This document shows, one piece after another, positions 1 through 13,200 of a stretch of 64,000 nt of DNA. This stretch comes from Balanoglossus misakiensis. Taxonomy: Eukaryota > Hemichordata. The stretch is from contig CM082591.2 of assembly GCA_040954595.2 (NCBI GenBank), forward strand, positions 8,184,001-8,248,000, given 5' to 3'. A program made the translations under genes and the position numbers. The stretch's first letter is position 1, and each line of letters begins with the position of its first letter. The notes beneath the pieces are model-generated. The model saw only the letters and a program-made list of their open reading frames with translations, was not told the origin of the DNA and searched no databases.

Positions 1-530
1 TCTTCGCCACATTGCATTTATTCACTGGTTTGTCTAGTGTACCAGGGAAGACTTCTTGCCACCCCACCCCGATGCTTACTTTGAGTGGAGTGGCAAAATT
101 AAAATTTGTCCTCCCTAACATTGAGTTAATTTGCTTTTGAGTTCATTAAATTGCAACTTTGAGCACCGAATTTTACAACATTTTCTTATGTGGGATGGGG
201 ACACCCCCTCCCACGCCACTTTTCTTGTTTTACCGATTCTAGCAACTATTGTATTGACTTGTCATTTTAATTTGTTCATACATTTCTTTATTGCAACGAT
301 ATACTATTATATACTTCAATAATACTTTAAGAAATATATAATTGAGGTGTGAGGAGCCTCATTCCCTTTATTGCATACAGTGTACATAGGATCAGTGAAG
401 GGGGGGTCGGCCTGATTTTGAGAACCGATGACACAAACTTGCCGGCCCCCCCCCCTGCCGTAAAAACTGAACGGTCCCTAAGTACGTATGAGAGCCATGT
501 CAAGACAGTCTGAGTCAAAATACGTTTCAG
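1..530. repeat. G/C-tract repeat, inverted copy of 33.5-34.9 kb
   Basis: CTTCGCCACATTGCATTTAT, GACTTCTTGCCA and TTTGAGTGGAGTGGCAAAAT all recur in complement near 33960-34880, as does the AACCGATGACACAAACTTGCC segment near 33550. Confidence 0.75.
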
Positions 531-995
531 AAGAAAAAAATGGCAAATAGGTATTTTAAGGGACTTGACACTCTAAACAGGTATGACACGTACCCAGTAG
601 CATTAGGGTTAATCCAGTCAACTTTTATGATTCAATTACTTCTTTGTACCGTAATTGGTAATTTTATTCCACATCATAAGGCTATGATGAGATGGGACGG
701 TTAATCAGGAAATAAAATAAAATCAGGGAAACTTTGACATGTTGTGGTTATTGAAAACTGCACAATTGACCAACAGAGAGTTGATCACAAGTCCCACTTT
801 TAGCCCTGGGTCAGTTTTAGTTAATCACCTTGTGCAGTGTAAGATTCGGGGTCAGTCAGATAATGACGGAGAAGAATTGAACTTGCATTAATAATATGAC
901 ATCAAAACAAATTCAATGATCATTGTCATTCAAGGTTAAGCAAATTGCTTGGTCTTAGGCAAATGAAAGTAATCTTCATCTGCTGTTAAATGGTG

Positions 996-1164
996 GTACA
1001 GTCAAACCTGTGTTAGTGGCCACCTCGATGTAGTGGCCACTTTATTGCAGTCCCTGTGCAATTTATATGTGCAATAATTGACCTGTCTATGAAGACCACC
1101 TGTCTATAAAGTACAGTTTATGAAAGTCCCTTGATTGGCCACTATAGACAGGTTTGACTGTACC
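996..1164. mobile_element. GTGGCCACT foldback MITE (family B, four copies)
   Basis: The ends are ACAGTCAAACCTGT and ACAGGTTTGACTGT, inside GGT/ACC. Related copies lie at 15132-15345, 18658-18823 and 39261-39425. All share the block GTAGTGGCCACTTT or its complement. No coding potential. Confidence 0.8.
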
Positions 1165-1228
1165 AGGGCTTCTGAATGGGTTAGCACACCAGGTGCTAGC
1201 TTGCTATGTACACACGTGTAATTGGCAA

Positions 1229-1320
1229 TAACCCTTTCACCCCCAGTTCCCTCTTTAGTGGTTCAATCTTAACCATAGAAAACACAGATTTTGGACTGAA
1301 CCATGGTGGTGAAAGGGTTA
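1229..1320. mobile_element. AACCCTTTCACC short foldback (family D, seven copies)
   Basis: About 90 bases with inverted ends AACCCTTTCACC / GGTGAAAGGGTT. Copies: 6373-6461, 20220-20309, 27586-27677, 27822-27913, 40525-40615 and 63661-63752. The two at 27.6-27.9 kb share one LRP4 intron. Confidence 0.8.
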
Positions 1321-1651
1321 AAGCTGCATAAGAAATATCGTGAATAAAATCCAGAAATGCAGAAATGTCATAACCTCCACAAATCTTCCATGGAATTTCT
1401 CAAATGATCTACATGTAGGAGAATCTCTGGTGATGTTAATAAGCTGTATTTCTCTTGAAAATACTCATATGAGTTACAAAAGTTCTATATTATCTCAAGA
1501 GTTGTGAAATGTCTGTATTTAGAAGCTGCACCTGATGGACAACATATAAATGTCATTCATGTCCAAACGGCAAGGTGTGGTAACTTGCTTAGAATCCAAC
1601 AGGCAGTTGCTGTGTTGTGCTGACGTGTTCTATGTTTGGCCTTTGGATCGC

Positions 1652-1652
<1 letters not shown>

Positions 1653-1687
<35 letters not shown>
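1653..1687. repeat. (GA)n microsatellite
   Basis: Uninterrupted GA dinucleotides for about 34 bases. Confidence 0.95.
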
Positions 1688-1692
<5 letters not shown>

Positions 1693-1987
1693 CACAGGAG
1701 AGTTTGTGGACGATTGAAAGAATTGAAGCGCTGGAGGGCAGTGATGGCAATTGGACCAGTAAAGTCAGTCTGTATTGTGTCCGTGTTATTGATGTTTGTA
1801 TCCAAGGTTGGAGTCGACCAGTTGAGTCAGTGAATTGATGCATTAAACACTGCAATTGTTGACCGGTGCAGTGACAGTTGCTTGCTTTCATCATTTATGG
1901 ACTTTTTCAACCATGAACTAATTTAAGAAGCAGACACTCAGTGCACTCTAGATGTAGGAGATATTTGGGGTCTGTGACTGAATGTTT

Positions 1988-2344
1988 AAAGCTCCATTAG
2001 CTGTAAAATTTTGCCATGTTTTCAGTATTTTTGTTTTGTGTATTTACTGCAGTTTCTTGTTGAAATCCCTGATGGGTGATGAAATGCCCAGTATTTAGCT
2101 TATCAGCACAACTATGTGTATATGGTCAGCATTGATATTGTGTAAAACTTGAATTCAAATCTGGACTAGAATTTATTTGTCAACAATAACATTGGCTAGC
2201 TGTTACACACAAACAGGATATGTTGACAAGCAGAGTACTGGGTGTATGGGTATTTTGTTTCGAGTACAGCAAGAAATTACTTTTGATACATAGAACAAAA
2301 ATATTGAAAATAAAGTCAAAAGTTACTGCTAATGTCCCTTTAAA
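1988..2344. mobile_element. Long foldback with TTTAAAG ends (family G)
   Basis: About 355 bases from TTTAAAGCTCCATTAGCTG to AATGTCCCTTTAAAG, with GTGTATC/GATACA words in inverted positions. Copies: 16828-17182, 23980-24206 (partial), 45646-45890 (partial) and 63818-64000 (cut by window end). Confidence 0.7.
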
Positions 2345-5262
2345 GTAGCTGAACTAGTGAGCTAAACAGAACCAGAAAAATCACTAGAAGTTTAGCATTT
2401 TGAAGCTGCAATGATTCAAATTTTGCAACTAAACAAATCAAATTTTGCAATTAGAGTGTTTAGTTATGTATGGTAGGTGTTTTTAATAAGAAAAGGGTGC
2501 TTCGAAATGTTACCTTATTTTACCATGTCTTCTAAGGGACTGTTCAGAATTTACTTCCAGGGGCAGAGGATTTTCAGGGGGGGGGACCACCCATTTTCTC
2601 CAAGAAAAAGAAGGGGGACCAGACATAAAAATCACAATCCTTAAGGGGGGACCATGGAAAAAAACCAGGAAATTTAAGGGGGACCACAGATTTCCTCCAC
2701 AATTTACTAGGGGGGACTATTGAAAGAAATCACCAGGAAAATAAAAAATCCTCCGGCCCCACCCCTGAAGTAAATTCTGAACAGTCCCTGAATCATAGAA
2801 ATTTGACGCTGTAACTTATTTGCCTTCAGGCAGAATAATAGTGAGTAGTACAGTAGAGTGGCAATCAGTGGATGGAAGAAAGGGACAGAGTACCTGTCTG
2901 GTGCACCTTATCTTTTCTGCTAGAGTGCAGATGTGAAAGGGCCCATTGATGTAGAAGTGAAAGACGAGATGTTTGGAAGACAAACTGACATTTTGTAGAA
3001 AATGCTCCAGATGAGTAACCCTAACACTGTCAAGTCAGTTGAAACTGGTGTGATTTCCAGGGTGCCTAGAATCTTGGCACCCAGGCCTGTTAGATTGCCA
3101 AGTGTGTGTTAATCAGTAGGGCCTATACAAGACCCTAAGACCAATACAGTGCAAACCAGTACGATTACATTATATTATTAGTCATGTACAGTAACTTTTG
3201 AACCAGTGGGGACTGTGTCATCTCTAACAACTAGCAATAAGCAAGTTGCAATTTCAATTTATATAATAAATTTATTGTTGACCTCATAATGTAGATGTAC
3301 AGATTAAGTTTATGACATATTAAAGACTAAGAGTTTTTCAGGGGTATTTGAGTATCTTTGGGTGGTGTATAGAACCTTTACGTATTTCTTTGGGATATAC
3401 AAGTTTTTTCCAAACTGTTCCTTGTTTCATGACTTTTGACCACATTGCGATAAATGCTAGAGATTCTTGTTGGCAGTTTCTTGTCTTAAGCATCGATTGT
3501 GACATTTTTGTCGTGCAAACATGTCACAAACAAATTGTTTTCATTCTACAAATGACATCAGTCAAATAAAGCTTGCCCTGGTGTGTTCCTGAAAAAAGCT
3601 GGAAAATCCTGGAAGGTCCTTGAAATGTAAAATTTACAAAATCGATGATTTTTCTAGTATTACATCTATAAACCCTCATGAAGTGTTTTGACAACCTGCG
3701 CAATCACTCCTGGAAATATAGTGTTTTGCCGCAAAAAACTCGGAAGAAAATCAGTGGGAATTTGCGAAAGGGCTGGTGGAAAGTTCTGGAATTTTGACCG
3801 ACTAATGAGTGAATGAACCTTGTGAAGTGTAAATGGTACCAGTGCGCTGACAGTTGACTTTGTCAATGGGAATCACATTGTGGCCGTGTATTGTGTAGTT
3901 AAGTAATAGCTCCTTAAGGGAAGGATTGTCTCTGAATAAACTGGGAACATACAAAGAGAAGTCAAGCCACCCACAGACTCAATTTAGTCATAAATTTGTA
4001 AAGCTGAAGAGAATTTTAACTTGTGCACCCAACAAAGCTAAGTGTTCTCGAGATGGGTACATCGCAGCAGAAAGGCCAGAGTGGGTATTCAAGGCAAAAA
4101 AGTGGCGTACCACTGCAGAATTTTAAATGAGGTGTTTGAAGCATATAAACAGTTTCTTGACATATTTATGTGTATTTGCTGAGGTTAAACTTAAAGAATG
4201 TAGATTTGTAAATGATAGAACCCCAGTTAAAATGGCTGAGGAACCCTGGTGATATTTACCTGGATACTGCCTTTATCCAAACCACTGAATTGCCAGAGGT
4301 ACATGTATGGGGAGGGGCTGTCTTCTTTGGTGGACTAATGCACTAGACATGTACTGCCTCAGTGCCATGGAAATTACACCCACGTCTAAAGCAGTGATGG
4401 TCACTCATCCAGGAAAAGTCACGAAAATTCCTGCATTTTAAAGACGGCCTTCGAAACATTTGTCGCCTAACCCATAGGTATTCTGCTGGTGTGTGATCGA
4501 AGTTATTTTAGGCTTTGAATATCAGTGTATAGACAAAAAATCATTTGCTGGGTCTTTCCTATTTCTTGTTCTGCTTTGTCACCCCTTGACTACCCGGAGT
4601 GCCAGACATTTCCAGCACCATATTTAATTGCTATTATATACCTCTGTTTGTCGGACGCCTTCACGTGTTCATATGTGGTAAGGCAGCGTGTAAAACGGTG
4701 CTTTGTGGGTAACTGGAGGACAGGTGGAGACAAATCTTTTCACCAAAGTACAGTTACTTTTTGGACCATTTTAGGTTTTAAAGTAAAATCGTGAAAATAA
4801 TGCAAAAAACTGTAGGTGTTGGGTCTTTAATAGATAGTTAAGAAATTACTGTATTGTATAAAATAAAGTGTGTTTACCAGGTATTGTATTATTTCATGGT
4901 ACCATCCGCAATTCTGATTGGACGAGAGCTCAATTCAATGTTGCTAAAATACTGTTTTACCACGGCTAGTGGTGGTAAAATGAGCCCCTTAACTAGCATG
5001 CAGCAGGGAAAATGTGGGGTTAATCCACAGTCGCGTGGGGTTAAACCAAATAAATAAAATAAACACACTTGAATATACAGACATTTTATTTTGGAACTGC
5101 TCTGTGGGTGTCTTTGGCACTTTGCATGCGCGTTGCCTTTCTTGTCACTTTTTGTCGTCTGCTTCATGTTTACTGCTCGATCCCGGCCGCTCGTGTTTAC
5201 ATTCATCATCGTGAGTTTGGTTCACATTCATAACTTCTTTTTATATTTTTTTACCCTTTTAG

Positions 5263-8200
5263 GTTCAATCAGTGAGAAAGACTGTCGATGTTCAAGTAAT
5301 CAATTTGCCTGTGATACATTAGAACAGAACGAATGTACATGTATTCCCGATGAATGGGTTTGTGATGGAGACAATGACTGTGGTGATGATAGTGATGAAC
5401 AGAACTGTGGTAAGTAGTAGCTATAGTCTTCAAACATTTATGATACTTCACATTCTTTTACAAAAATGAAACATTGGTAGGGTGATTCACCCCCTTAAAA
5501 TGACGTCACTCACAGTGAAAATATTACAGTCCCCCTTGCCAGAGTAGAACCATCTGGCAAAGGGGGCTGGAAGACTTTTGTACGTGTTAGCAAGGTAGTT
5601 GTGATGTTTATGGTGGACGGATTTTTTCACTAGTTGTGTGAGAACAACTCGATCAACATTTCAATGCATATTCTGTTCATAATAATATTTTTTGAAACAA
5701 AAGAAACCATCGTCGCAAACCACGGCCCTTTTACGGCAGTGCTCTGCTCCCCGCAAAAAGGCCGTGGTATAATACGGCCATGTATTCAGTATTTGGTCTA
5801 GGCGCTTTCATAGTACATGGCGGCTTCCAGTGGCAGTGCTCTGAGTCTGAGTGAGAGCGAAGAACGTGCAGTTTGATTGGCCAGATTATAATGATGTCAT
5901 CTCATGAATATGCATTTCCAATATGTTCAAATACCAGCGCGGTACTCCATTTTAACCAGAGTACGTGATTTCGATAGTGAAACGAAAGAAATCCGTAGTC
6001 TGGTGGGGCGAGAATGAAAGAAACATGTCCAAAATAATGTTAAAAAATACCAACCTTGTTCCTTTTCATTAATGACCTTTAACCTTTAATGATATTTCCT
6101 CCAGATCTGCCAACATGTCTAGCTGAAGATTTTACGTGTAAAAATGGAAAATGTATAATGAGGAGTTGGGTGTGTGATTCCGATAATGACTGTAATGACG
6201 GATCAGATGAACTGCAGTGTCCGCCCAGGAACTGTTCAGCAAATGAATTCAGATGTCAGAATAATAATTGTATTCGAAAACAGTGGAAATGTGATGGTGA
6301 CGATGATTGTGGGGATGGATCTGATGAACAGTGTCGTAAGTACATGTATTTCCATGCAGTGCCAGTAGTTCAATCTTTCACCACCATGGTTCAGTCCAAA
6401 TCCATTGTTTTTCTATGGTAAGGTTGGACCTCTATAGAGGGAAGTGGGGGTGAAAGGGTTAAGACCATAAAACACTTACTCATTTAAGGTCTAACCCTTT
6501 CACCACAATGGTTCAGTCCAATCCTATTGATGAGGAGACAAGCGTCGGGTTTCATAAAAAGTTTTATTGTTAAAAACTTGTTCTACAAACGTTTCGATCC
6601 TTCACTGAGGATCTATTTTCTCTTGAGGCTGGCAGGACGACATCTTCAGCGGTGGCCATTGTGTCAGACGACGCGACGCTGATTGACGTGACCACGTTGG
6701 TCACGTGACCGGTTTATATTGCAAGATTTTCCCAGCTGTTAGCATGAGGTTTATTATAAAACACCTATAGCCTGGCCTATATTCGGGCCATAGCAGCCGT
6801 TTTTACCCCCTCGTGACTGTGAGTTACCAGAATCATATGCTATTTGCCTCGGCCCGCGGCCTCGGGAAATAGCATATGATTCTGGTAACTCACAGCCCCT
6901 CGGGTGTAATAAACGGCCGCTATGGCCCTCATGGCCAGGCAATAGGTGTTCAATACAGATACATGTATTGATATGTAGTTGTTCCGGTTTTAGGGGGGGG
7001 GGGGGCCAGTCGAAATTTCTGTGTTGGAAGGGGGGGGGGGTTTCTCAAAATCTGCATGCTTGGCAGGGGGGGTTTCTAGTGTAATTCCTCCGACCCCCCC
7101 AGGCCGTAAATAATGACGGCTCCCTTAGACTCTGTAAAACATTTAGGATTTCTGAGTGTTTGGTTTTCCAAGACAACCCTGTTTGTGGTAATCATGCAGC
7201 ATTGTTATTGTTGAACATTGAATTCAAGGGACAAAGTTTCTCTCTCGTGGCCCCTTTTCTGGTAATTATGTTTGATCCAAGACACCGTTTATAGTATTCT
7301 ACAGATGAATATATACTAGTAAACACAACTTCCATCCCACTTGTAGACACAAGAGTGAAAAACTCACCAAAATGAATAATCAGTCTCTACTGTATATTCA
7401 TTTTGGGGAGATTTTTACTCTCATATCCTACAAACAGGATGGAAGTTGTGTGTGGTCGAATGTTGATTCACCATATATCCACATGTAGAATAACATCAAT
7501 GGTGTCTTGTATCAAATATAATTAATGGGAGAAGGGCAGCGAGAGAGAGACTTTGTTCCTTTAACAATTGAAATCTTTTATCATGCAGAGATTGTCAGTA
7601 ACGCTGTTCTGTCAAATTGCCTGCATGCAATAGTCCAATGTTAATCTGAATTTGTTTTTCGGATTTTCTACTTATGTGTAGTGTATGCGATTCATTTCAG
7701 AATTACCACCCTGCTCGGAGAATGAATTTGCGTGTACAGATGGGACTTGTATAACAGCGATGTGGAGATGTGATGGAGATCATGATTGCATGGACAACTC
7801 AGATGAATTCAACTGCCGTAAGTCACTTAGAACACTTTCTTTAGTTTATATGCAATAAGTATGAAAGTGAAGTTCACTAGTTGAAGTGAGGTCAAACCCC
7901 TCCCCAGTGAGCAAAACCAAATTGCTTTTTGAATCTTTTGGACAATCTGAGAAGTCCCTAAATCTCATTCATGTTTCGAGTTCAAATTGCATTAGGTACA
8001 CAGAACAAAATACTGCAATTAAGGCTAAATGTTACAACTATTATGTCCCTTTAACCCTAAATGCTACTGGGTGTCATACCCGTCAAGTCCCTTAAAATAC
8101 GTATTTGCCACTTTTTCTTCCAAAACGTATTTTGACTGTCTTGACATGGCTCTCATACGTACTTAGACACACTTGGCAGTCTGAGCCCCCTGTAAAATGT

Positions 8201-10249
8201 ACCAAATTGCACTGGTTTGCACTGTATTGGTCTGAGGGTCTTGTATAGGCCCTACTGATTAACACACACTTGGCAGTCTAACAGGCCTGGGCGCCAGGAT
8301 TCTGGGCACCCTGGAAATCAAACCAGTTTCAACTGACTTGGCAGCGTTAGGGTTAAACTCCACCTAACTTGTGAATTTCTTGCTTTCATTGACAGCAACT
8401 CATACAGCAACGTGTCCAGAAGATCAATTTATGTGTTCATACGGTCGTTGTATTCTGGCAACTTATCAGTGTGATGGAGAAGATGACTGTGGTGATAGAA
8501 GTGATGAAATCAATTGTGGTCAGTTAATACACAATCATTGATTTTTGACTTTTCCTCTTTTGGTTTTCGAACTAAACCCCCTTGGCCCATTAATGGGAAA
8601 ACCTTGTAATGGCACACCATTGATTGTTTTCTTCTTGTGGTACTCTTGCAGGATCCAAAACCAGACCACCATGCAAAGAACAAGCCTTAGAGTTTCAGTG
8701 TCGAAATGGGGCGTGTATAAATGCTGCGTGGCGTTGTGATGGAGAATATGATTGTGAGGATCAATCAGATGAAGTCAACTGCTGTAAGTAAACAGTCCAA
8801 TTGGATTAAAATTTGATGTAGACTTAGGAGTTGTCTTTGGTGATCGTTTTGGCTGTTCTGTTCTCTGTCTCTGTGTTGGCTGTTCTGTTCTCTGTCTTCG
8901 CTGTTCTCAATCTCGGGCGTAGGCACCACTGGGCCCCTTCTGAAGGGAACAGCCAAGAATCAGCAAAAGTAAAGACGGCACCCAATACGTCTGATTTTAA
9001 TCAGATTGGTAACAGTCATACAAAACACCCAGTGCAAATCTGATGAATGTTAGGTCGGTATTTGAGCAATCGATCATGTATCATTTGTATGCAACTTACA
9101 AACAATAGTTAAAATAGTATCATGAATCTGCAGTTTTTATATGCACTTGTTGGAAAAATAGAGTGCTATTTCAGCAGAGACATTTTCAAATATCGCACTT
9201 GAGCTAAACCTGACTGCCTTTGAATTGCCTGTACCGTTGATGTATGTGAAAAATAGGTGGTCATTTTCTTGTGATCAACAGGGGTTGCTTAAAGGTTGGT
9301 GTACAAAACGTCCCTTATTCTATGTGAAGAGCGCCCTCGTATGATGAGAATGTGGAGGGTGGGGGGGGGGGGCAATGTGGTTTGTTGCTTTATAACTCAT
9401 CATTTAGTTTTGAAGGGAGTGTATTCTTTCTCATTCTGTATAAACATGACACAGGCACTCCAGCCGACCATGTAGATATCTGTCTACCTTTAATGTCACA
9501 TTCAAATTGTCTTTTTGAATTTCAGCCACGATTAGTTGCACACCAGAACAGTTTCCTTGTAACTCAGGACGATGTATTCGGATAGCTTGGCGTTGTGATG
9601 GTGATTCTGATTGTCCTGATTCTAGTGATGAACAGGGTTGTGGTAAGTATCTTCTGTTTACACACCCCTCCTTTTTCAGGGATATGGTATCTTCCAGTAG
9701 ACTAACCCACCTCATGTACAGAATACCATTATACTTGTCTGTTCAACTATGCAAGGGTTCTGTTTATATCAATATTCAATTAAAGCACTCTGAATCTGAA
9801 ATCTTTATATATTGGTATATGCTTGCTTGTGTGTTGAATAATGGGATGTAAGTGTTTTAATCAAATGATTGTTGGCTGTTAATTGGTTTTCAGAACACTT
9901 CAACCAAATGATAAATAAATGTTCAATATTGCATGTGACCGTTTGGCACAAAGTTTTTGTTGTCCTCAGGGGGATGAGCCTCAAGGTTGAATTTTGTGAA
10001 CTTTATGCCAATTCAAAATGTGCAAGTTGAGCTGTAAAAAGTTTACTCATTTTTCAGTGAAAAAGAAATAACCAAAATAATATCTGGAGTTCGAAACTTC
10101 ATCCATTGAATATTATTGCATGTATTTTACAGGTCCCCATGAATGCTTGGAGGATCAATTCAAATGTGATAATGGAAGATGTATCACTCGACAAAAACTG
10201 TGTAACAGAGCAGATGACTGTGGAGATAATAGTGATGAAAAAGAATGCA
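5263..10249 (+). CDS. LRP4: LRP4 exons 1-7: eight LDL receptor class A repeats
   Basis: Exons are 5263-5409, 6105-6335 (two repeats), 7701-7817, 8396-8518, 8652-8783, 9526-9642 and 10133-10249. All are phase 1 at both ends, so single repeats can be gained or lost without a frame change. Each repeat has six cysteines and the acidic calcium-binding end, for example [13 protein letters not shown] in repeat 1 and [13 protein letters not shown] in repeat 3. The first repeat has an extra ECTC segment typical of LRP4. These repeats form the ligand-binding N-terminus outside the cell. Repeat 4 has HDCMDNSDE and repeat 8 has [10 protein letters not shown], so the acidic cluster is kept throughout. Confidence 0.95.
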
Positions 10250-13200
10250 GTAAGTCCAATATGTTATCCTTAATGTAATTAAAGCCCCATGAGGTGCCAA
10301 ATGACATACGTTCTTTTCAAGAATAAAATACTTTAAATCTTATCGCTATCCTTTAACATCATCACCATTAAGCCTCATTACTTGTATTTCTGTTTGTCAT
10401 CTCTTGGCGACGCATACCACGATAGCTGCGTACTGTTTGTATGGAGACCAATATGGGTTAGGCACCCGTTTAATATCACTTGTTCAAATTGCAACATGCA
10501 GCCACAATCAAGCATCGATATGATGTTGATGTATACCTATGAGTAAAACTTATTTAAATGTACCAATCTTCAGTTGGAAAGTAAAATCATGAAAATAATG
10601 CAAAAAGTGGCAGCTCTAACTGGCGTAATATTTCAAATATCAACAACTAACGCCATTGGCCACCAGATCACTTATTTTTATGTGTACTTTATTTCTATCC
10701 AAACCACAGGTCCTGATCGTCCAGATGTAGAGATGTGTGCATCGAACAATGGTGGTTGTATGCACAAATGCACTGATTTATTTCTCAGTGTGAGATGTAC
10801 ATGTCATGACGGTTTCATCTTGTCGGCCAATGGCAAAGATTGTGAAGGTAGGTTCTACCCAGAGATCTGTGTATATATATAGGTATTTTAGTCCGTCATT
10901 CTTGTGGATTGGTCTTCATCCATCAATCAATCATTCATTCAAAGCTTGTCAAATTTTTTGTCCTATTTGCGAAAAAGGCTAGAGTGGTTTTGTCATTAAC
11001 AGTGAGTCATGGGACCTTCTGAATTGTTTGTATTAAACATTTTCCCCTTTAACTATTTTGTTGTAGATGTCAATGAATGCGAAGAAGAAGGAACATGTAG
11101 TCAAATCTGCAGCAATACTATTGGTTCCTACAAATGTTCCTGTGTCAAAGGTTATGAACTGAAGTCCAATAAGAAGAGCTGCAAAGCTCTGGGTAAGTGT
11201 TAATAGTTCCCTACCTGTGTGTGTTCCCGGCGTTACACGGTCTCCACCACAGCCCTGCAAGGCTCTATAGATAAAATGGTGCGTCTGCGGTCTGGTTCGG
11301 ATAAAATTGAATTTCGCCCGAAAAAGCTGCGGTGTGGATCCGGACCACAGACGCACCAGTTTTGTCTATGGCGCCTTGCATGGCTGTGGTGGAGGCCGTG
11401 TAATGCTGGGAACACACAGACCTGGATGCCGGGCTATTAGTTCTCATACTTCAAAAAATATCACATTTGGTTCAAGCTTTTGGGCCAAGTCTAATATTGG
11501 TCACCTTTCTATAGAGTTGTAGATAGTGTAGTTCATGGTGATGTCAACTCGAATCTAATGATGAAAAGTTACACATTGTATAGGCTCTAGACTTTTGTTT
11601 TGTGCAGCCAGCTGACCAGGGGAGGAGAACAAGAAAATGTGGTTCATACACAAACAAAATATGACAAAAATAGCCGAAGTTACAGATACCATGTTCACAC
11701 TGGGTAAAACTAGAAACATTTCAGAGACACTATTTGCCATTTGTAAACACAGAGCATTAATCCTTTGAGTCGCGTTGTGTCCACACACACAAAGTTTTAT
11801 GTATAGGCGCTGAGGCTCGGCCCCATAGACAATGGGTTGCGGAGAGGTGTTAATCCTTGACACTAGCGCAGGTCTGGCCGGCAAAGCCATCTCAAATCTG
11901 AAACGTTCCAGGACCACTTATACCGTTCACACATAATAATTTATGCCAGTATTTGACCTGAAATGTTCCAGAAACGTCAGGTCTGGCCGGCAAATAACTG
12001 TCTAAAATCTGAGACATTTCAGGACCACTCAAACAGTTCACACATAACAATTTATGCCAGTATTTGACCTGAGACGTTTCAGAAGCATTTTGAAATGCAT
12101 GAACCCATATAATATGCATATATTGTACCATCACCTTTTTCAGGTCCTGCACCATATCTGCTATTTGCAAATAGAATCGACATAAGACGTGTTATGCCAG
12201 ATAAATCGGATTATACGTCCATCTTGGGAGGATTGGAGAATGCCATTGCTTTGGATTACCATTCTGACAAACAGTTGGTATTTTGGTCGGATGTCACGTT
12301 GGATCGAATTAAAAGAGCTTATCTTAATGGTAGTGATACTATGGATGTCATAGCAACCGGTCTTGAAAGCCCAGGTGAGAATGTAAATCCTGTAAACTAT
12401 GTCTATCACAATTGCTTTATTCATTTTAGGTTGTGGACTACTCAAATGTTAGAATATTGTCATTTTCTGATTTTTATATTTATTGTATATCAATGAATTT
12501 TAAATACAAAAAAAGTTAAAACAGACATATACATGCATACTTTCAAAATTAATACAATAATAAATAAATAAATAAACAAACAAACAAACAAATGAAGAAA
12601 AATAAATAAATAAGCAATTATTCTTTGTCATGTTGTGTCCATCAGCCACTGGGGTTGGATGGGGAGGACCAAATCACAAACCAGACAGTGAGGGTATTGG
12701 AGCAGGAGATTAATAGAATCTCACACTCCCAAGGACCTGGGATCATATTTCTCACACGAGTTGGGGATTTTCAGTCCCACACGAGCCGCAGGCCCAAGTA
12801 TGAGAAATATGATTCAAGGTCCTTGGTGTGTGAGATTCTATTTCTTGCACGGCCACAAATTGGCCAAATTCTTATTAGAAACATTGAAAAATCATCTGGC
12901 ACGTTGTATTTTCTGTCCATGTAATACACATCGCACCATTGGATAACATTTAGCGCGCATTAGCAAAAGAACGCTTTGTCAACCAATCAGCACTCGCGTC
13001 ACATGCAGCTTTTCATTCAGTGAGAGTGTGGGATCGATTTGTTCTCACACTTTGATCCCACACTCTCCGCATGCAAGGAATGTGAGAAAACTAAATCATA
13101 ATCCATTGTTGTTGTTTGTATAGGTGGCATTGCAGTTGATTGGGTGACCGACAAACTGTATTGGACGGACTCTGGCACATCCAGGATTGAAGTTGCAACT

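Larger units (their letters stand above)
1..5262. other. Repeat-rich LRP4 intron or 5' flank, no exon found
   Basis: No exon could be supported here. The first readable LRP4 exon begins at 5263 in phase 1 after a pyrimidine-rich acceptor, so a signal-peptide exon must lie upstream, either in this stretch or before the window. Contents are repeats: a G/C-tract element (1-530), a GTGGCCACT foldback (996-1164), an AACCCTTTCACC foldback (1229-1320), a (GA)n tract (1653-1687), a long foldback (1988-2344), G-rich sequence around 2570-2770, and a partial repeat at 3018-3170. Stop-free stretches of 60-108 codons occur but show no domain or consistent splice pattern. Confidence 0.6.

Noticed and set aside
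5091-5262. Hydrophobic in-frame extension upstream of LRP4 exon 1 that could look like a signal peptide
   Set aside because: It runs through a clear pyrimidine tract and AG acceptor at 5261-5262, and exon 1 needs a phase 1 partner, so this is intron read-through.
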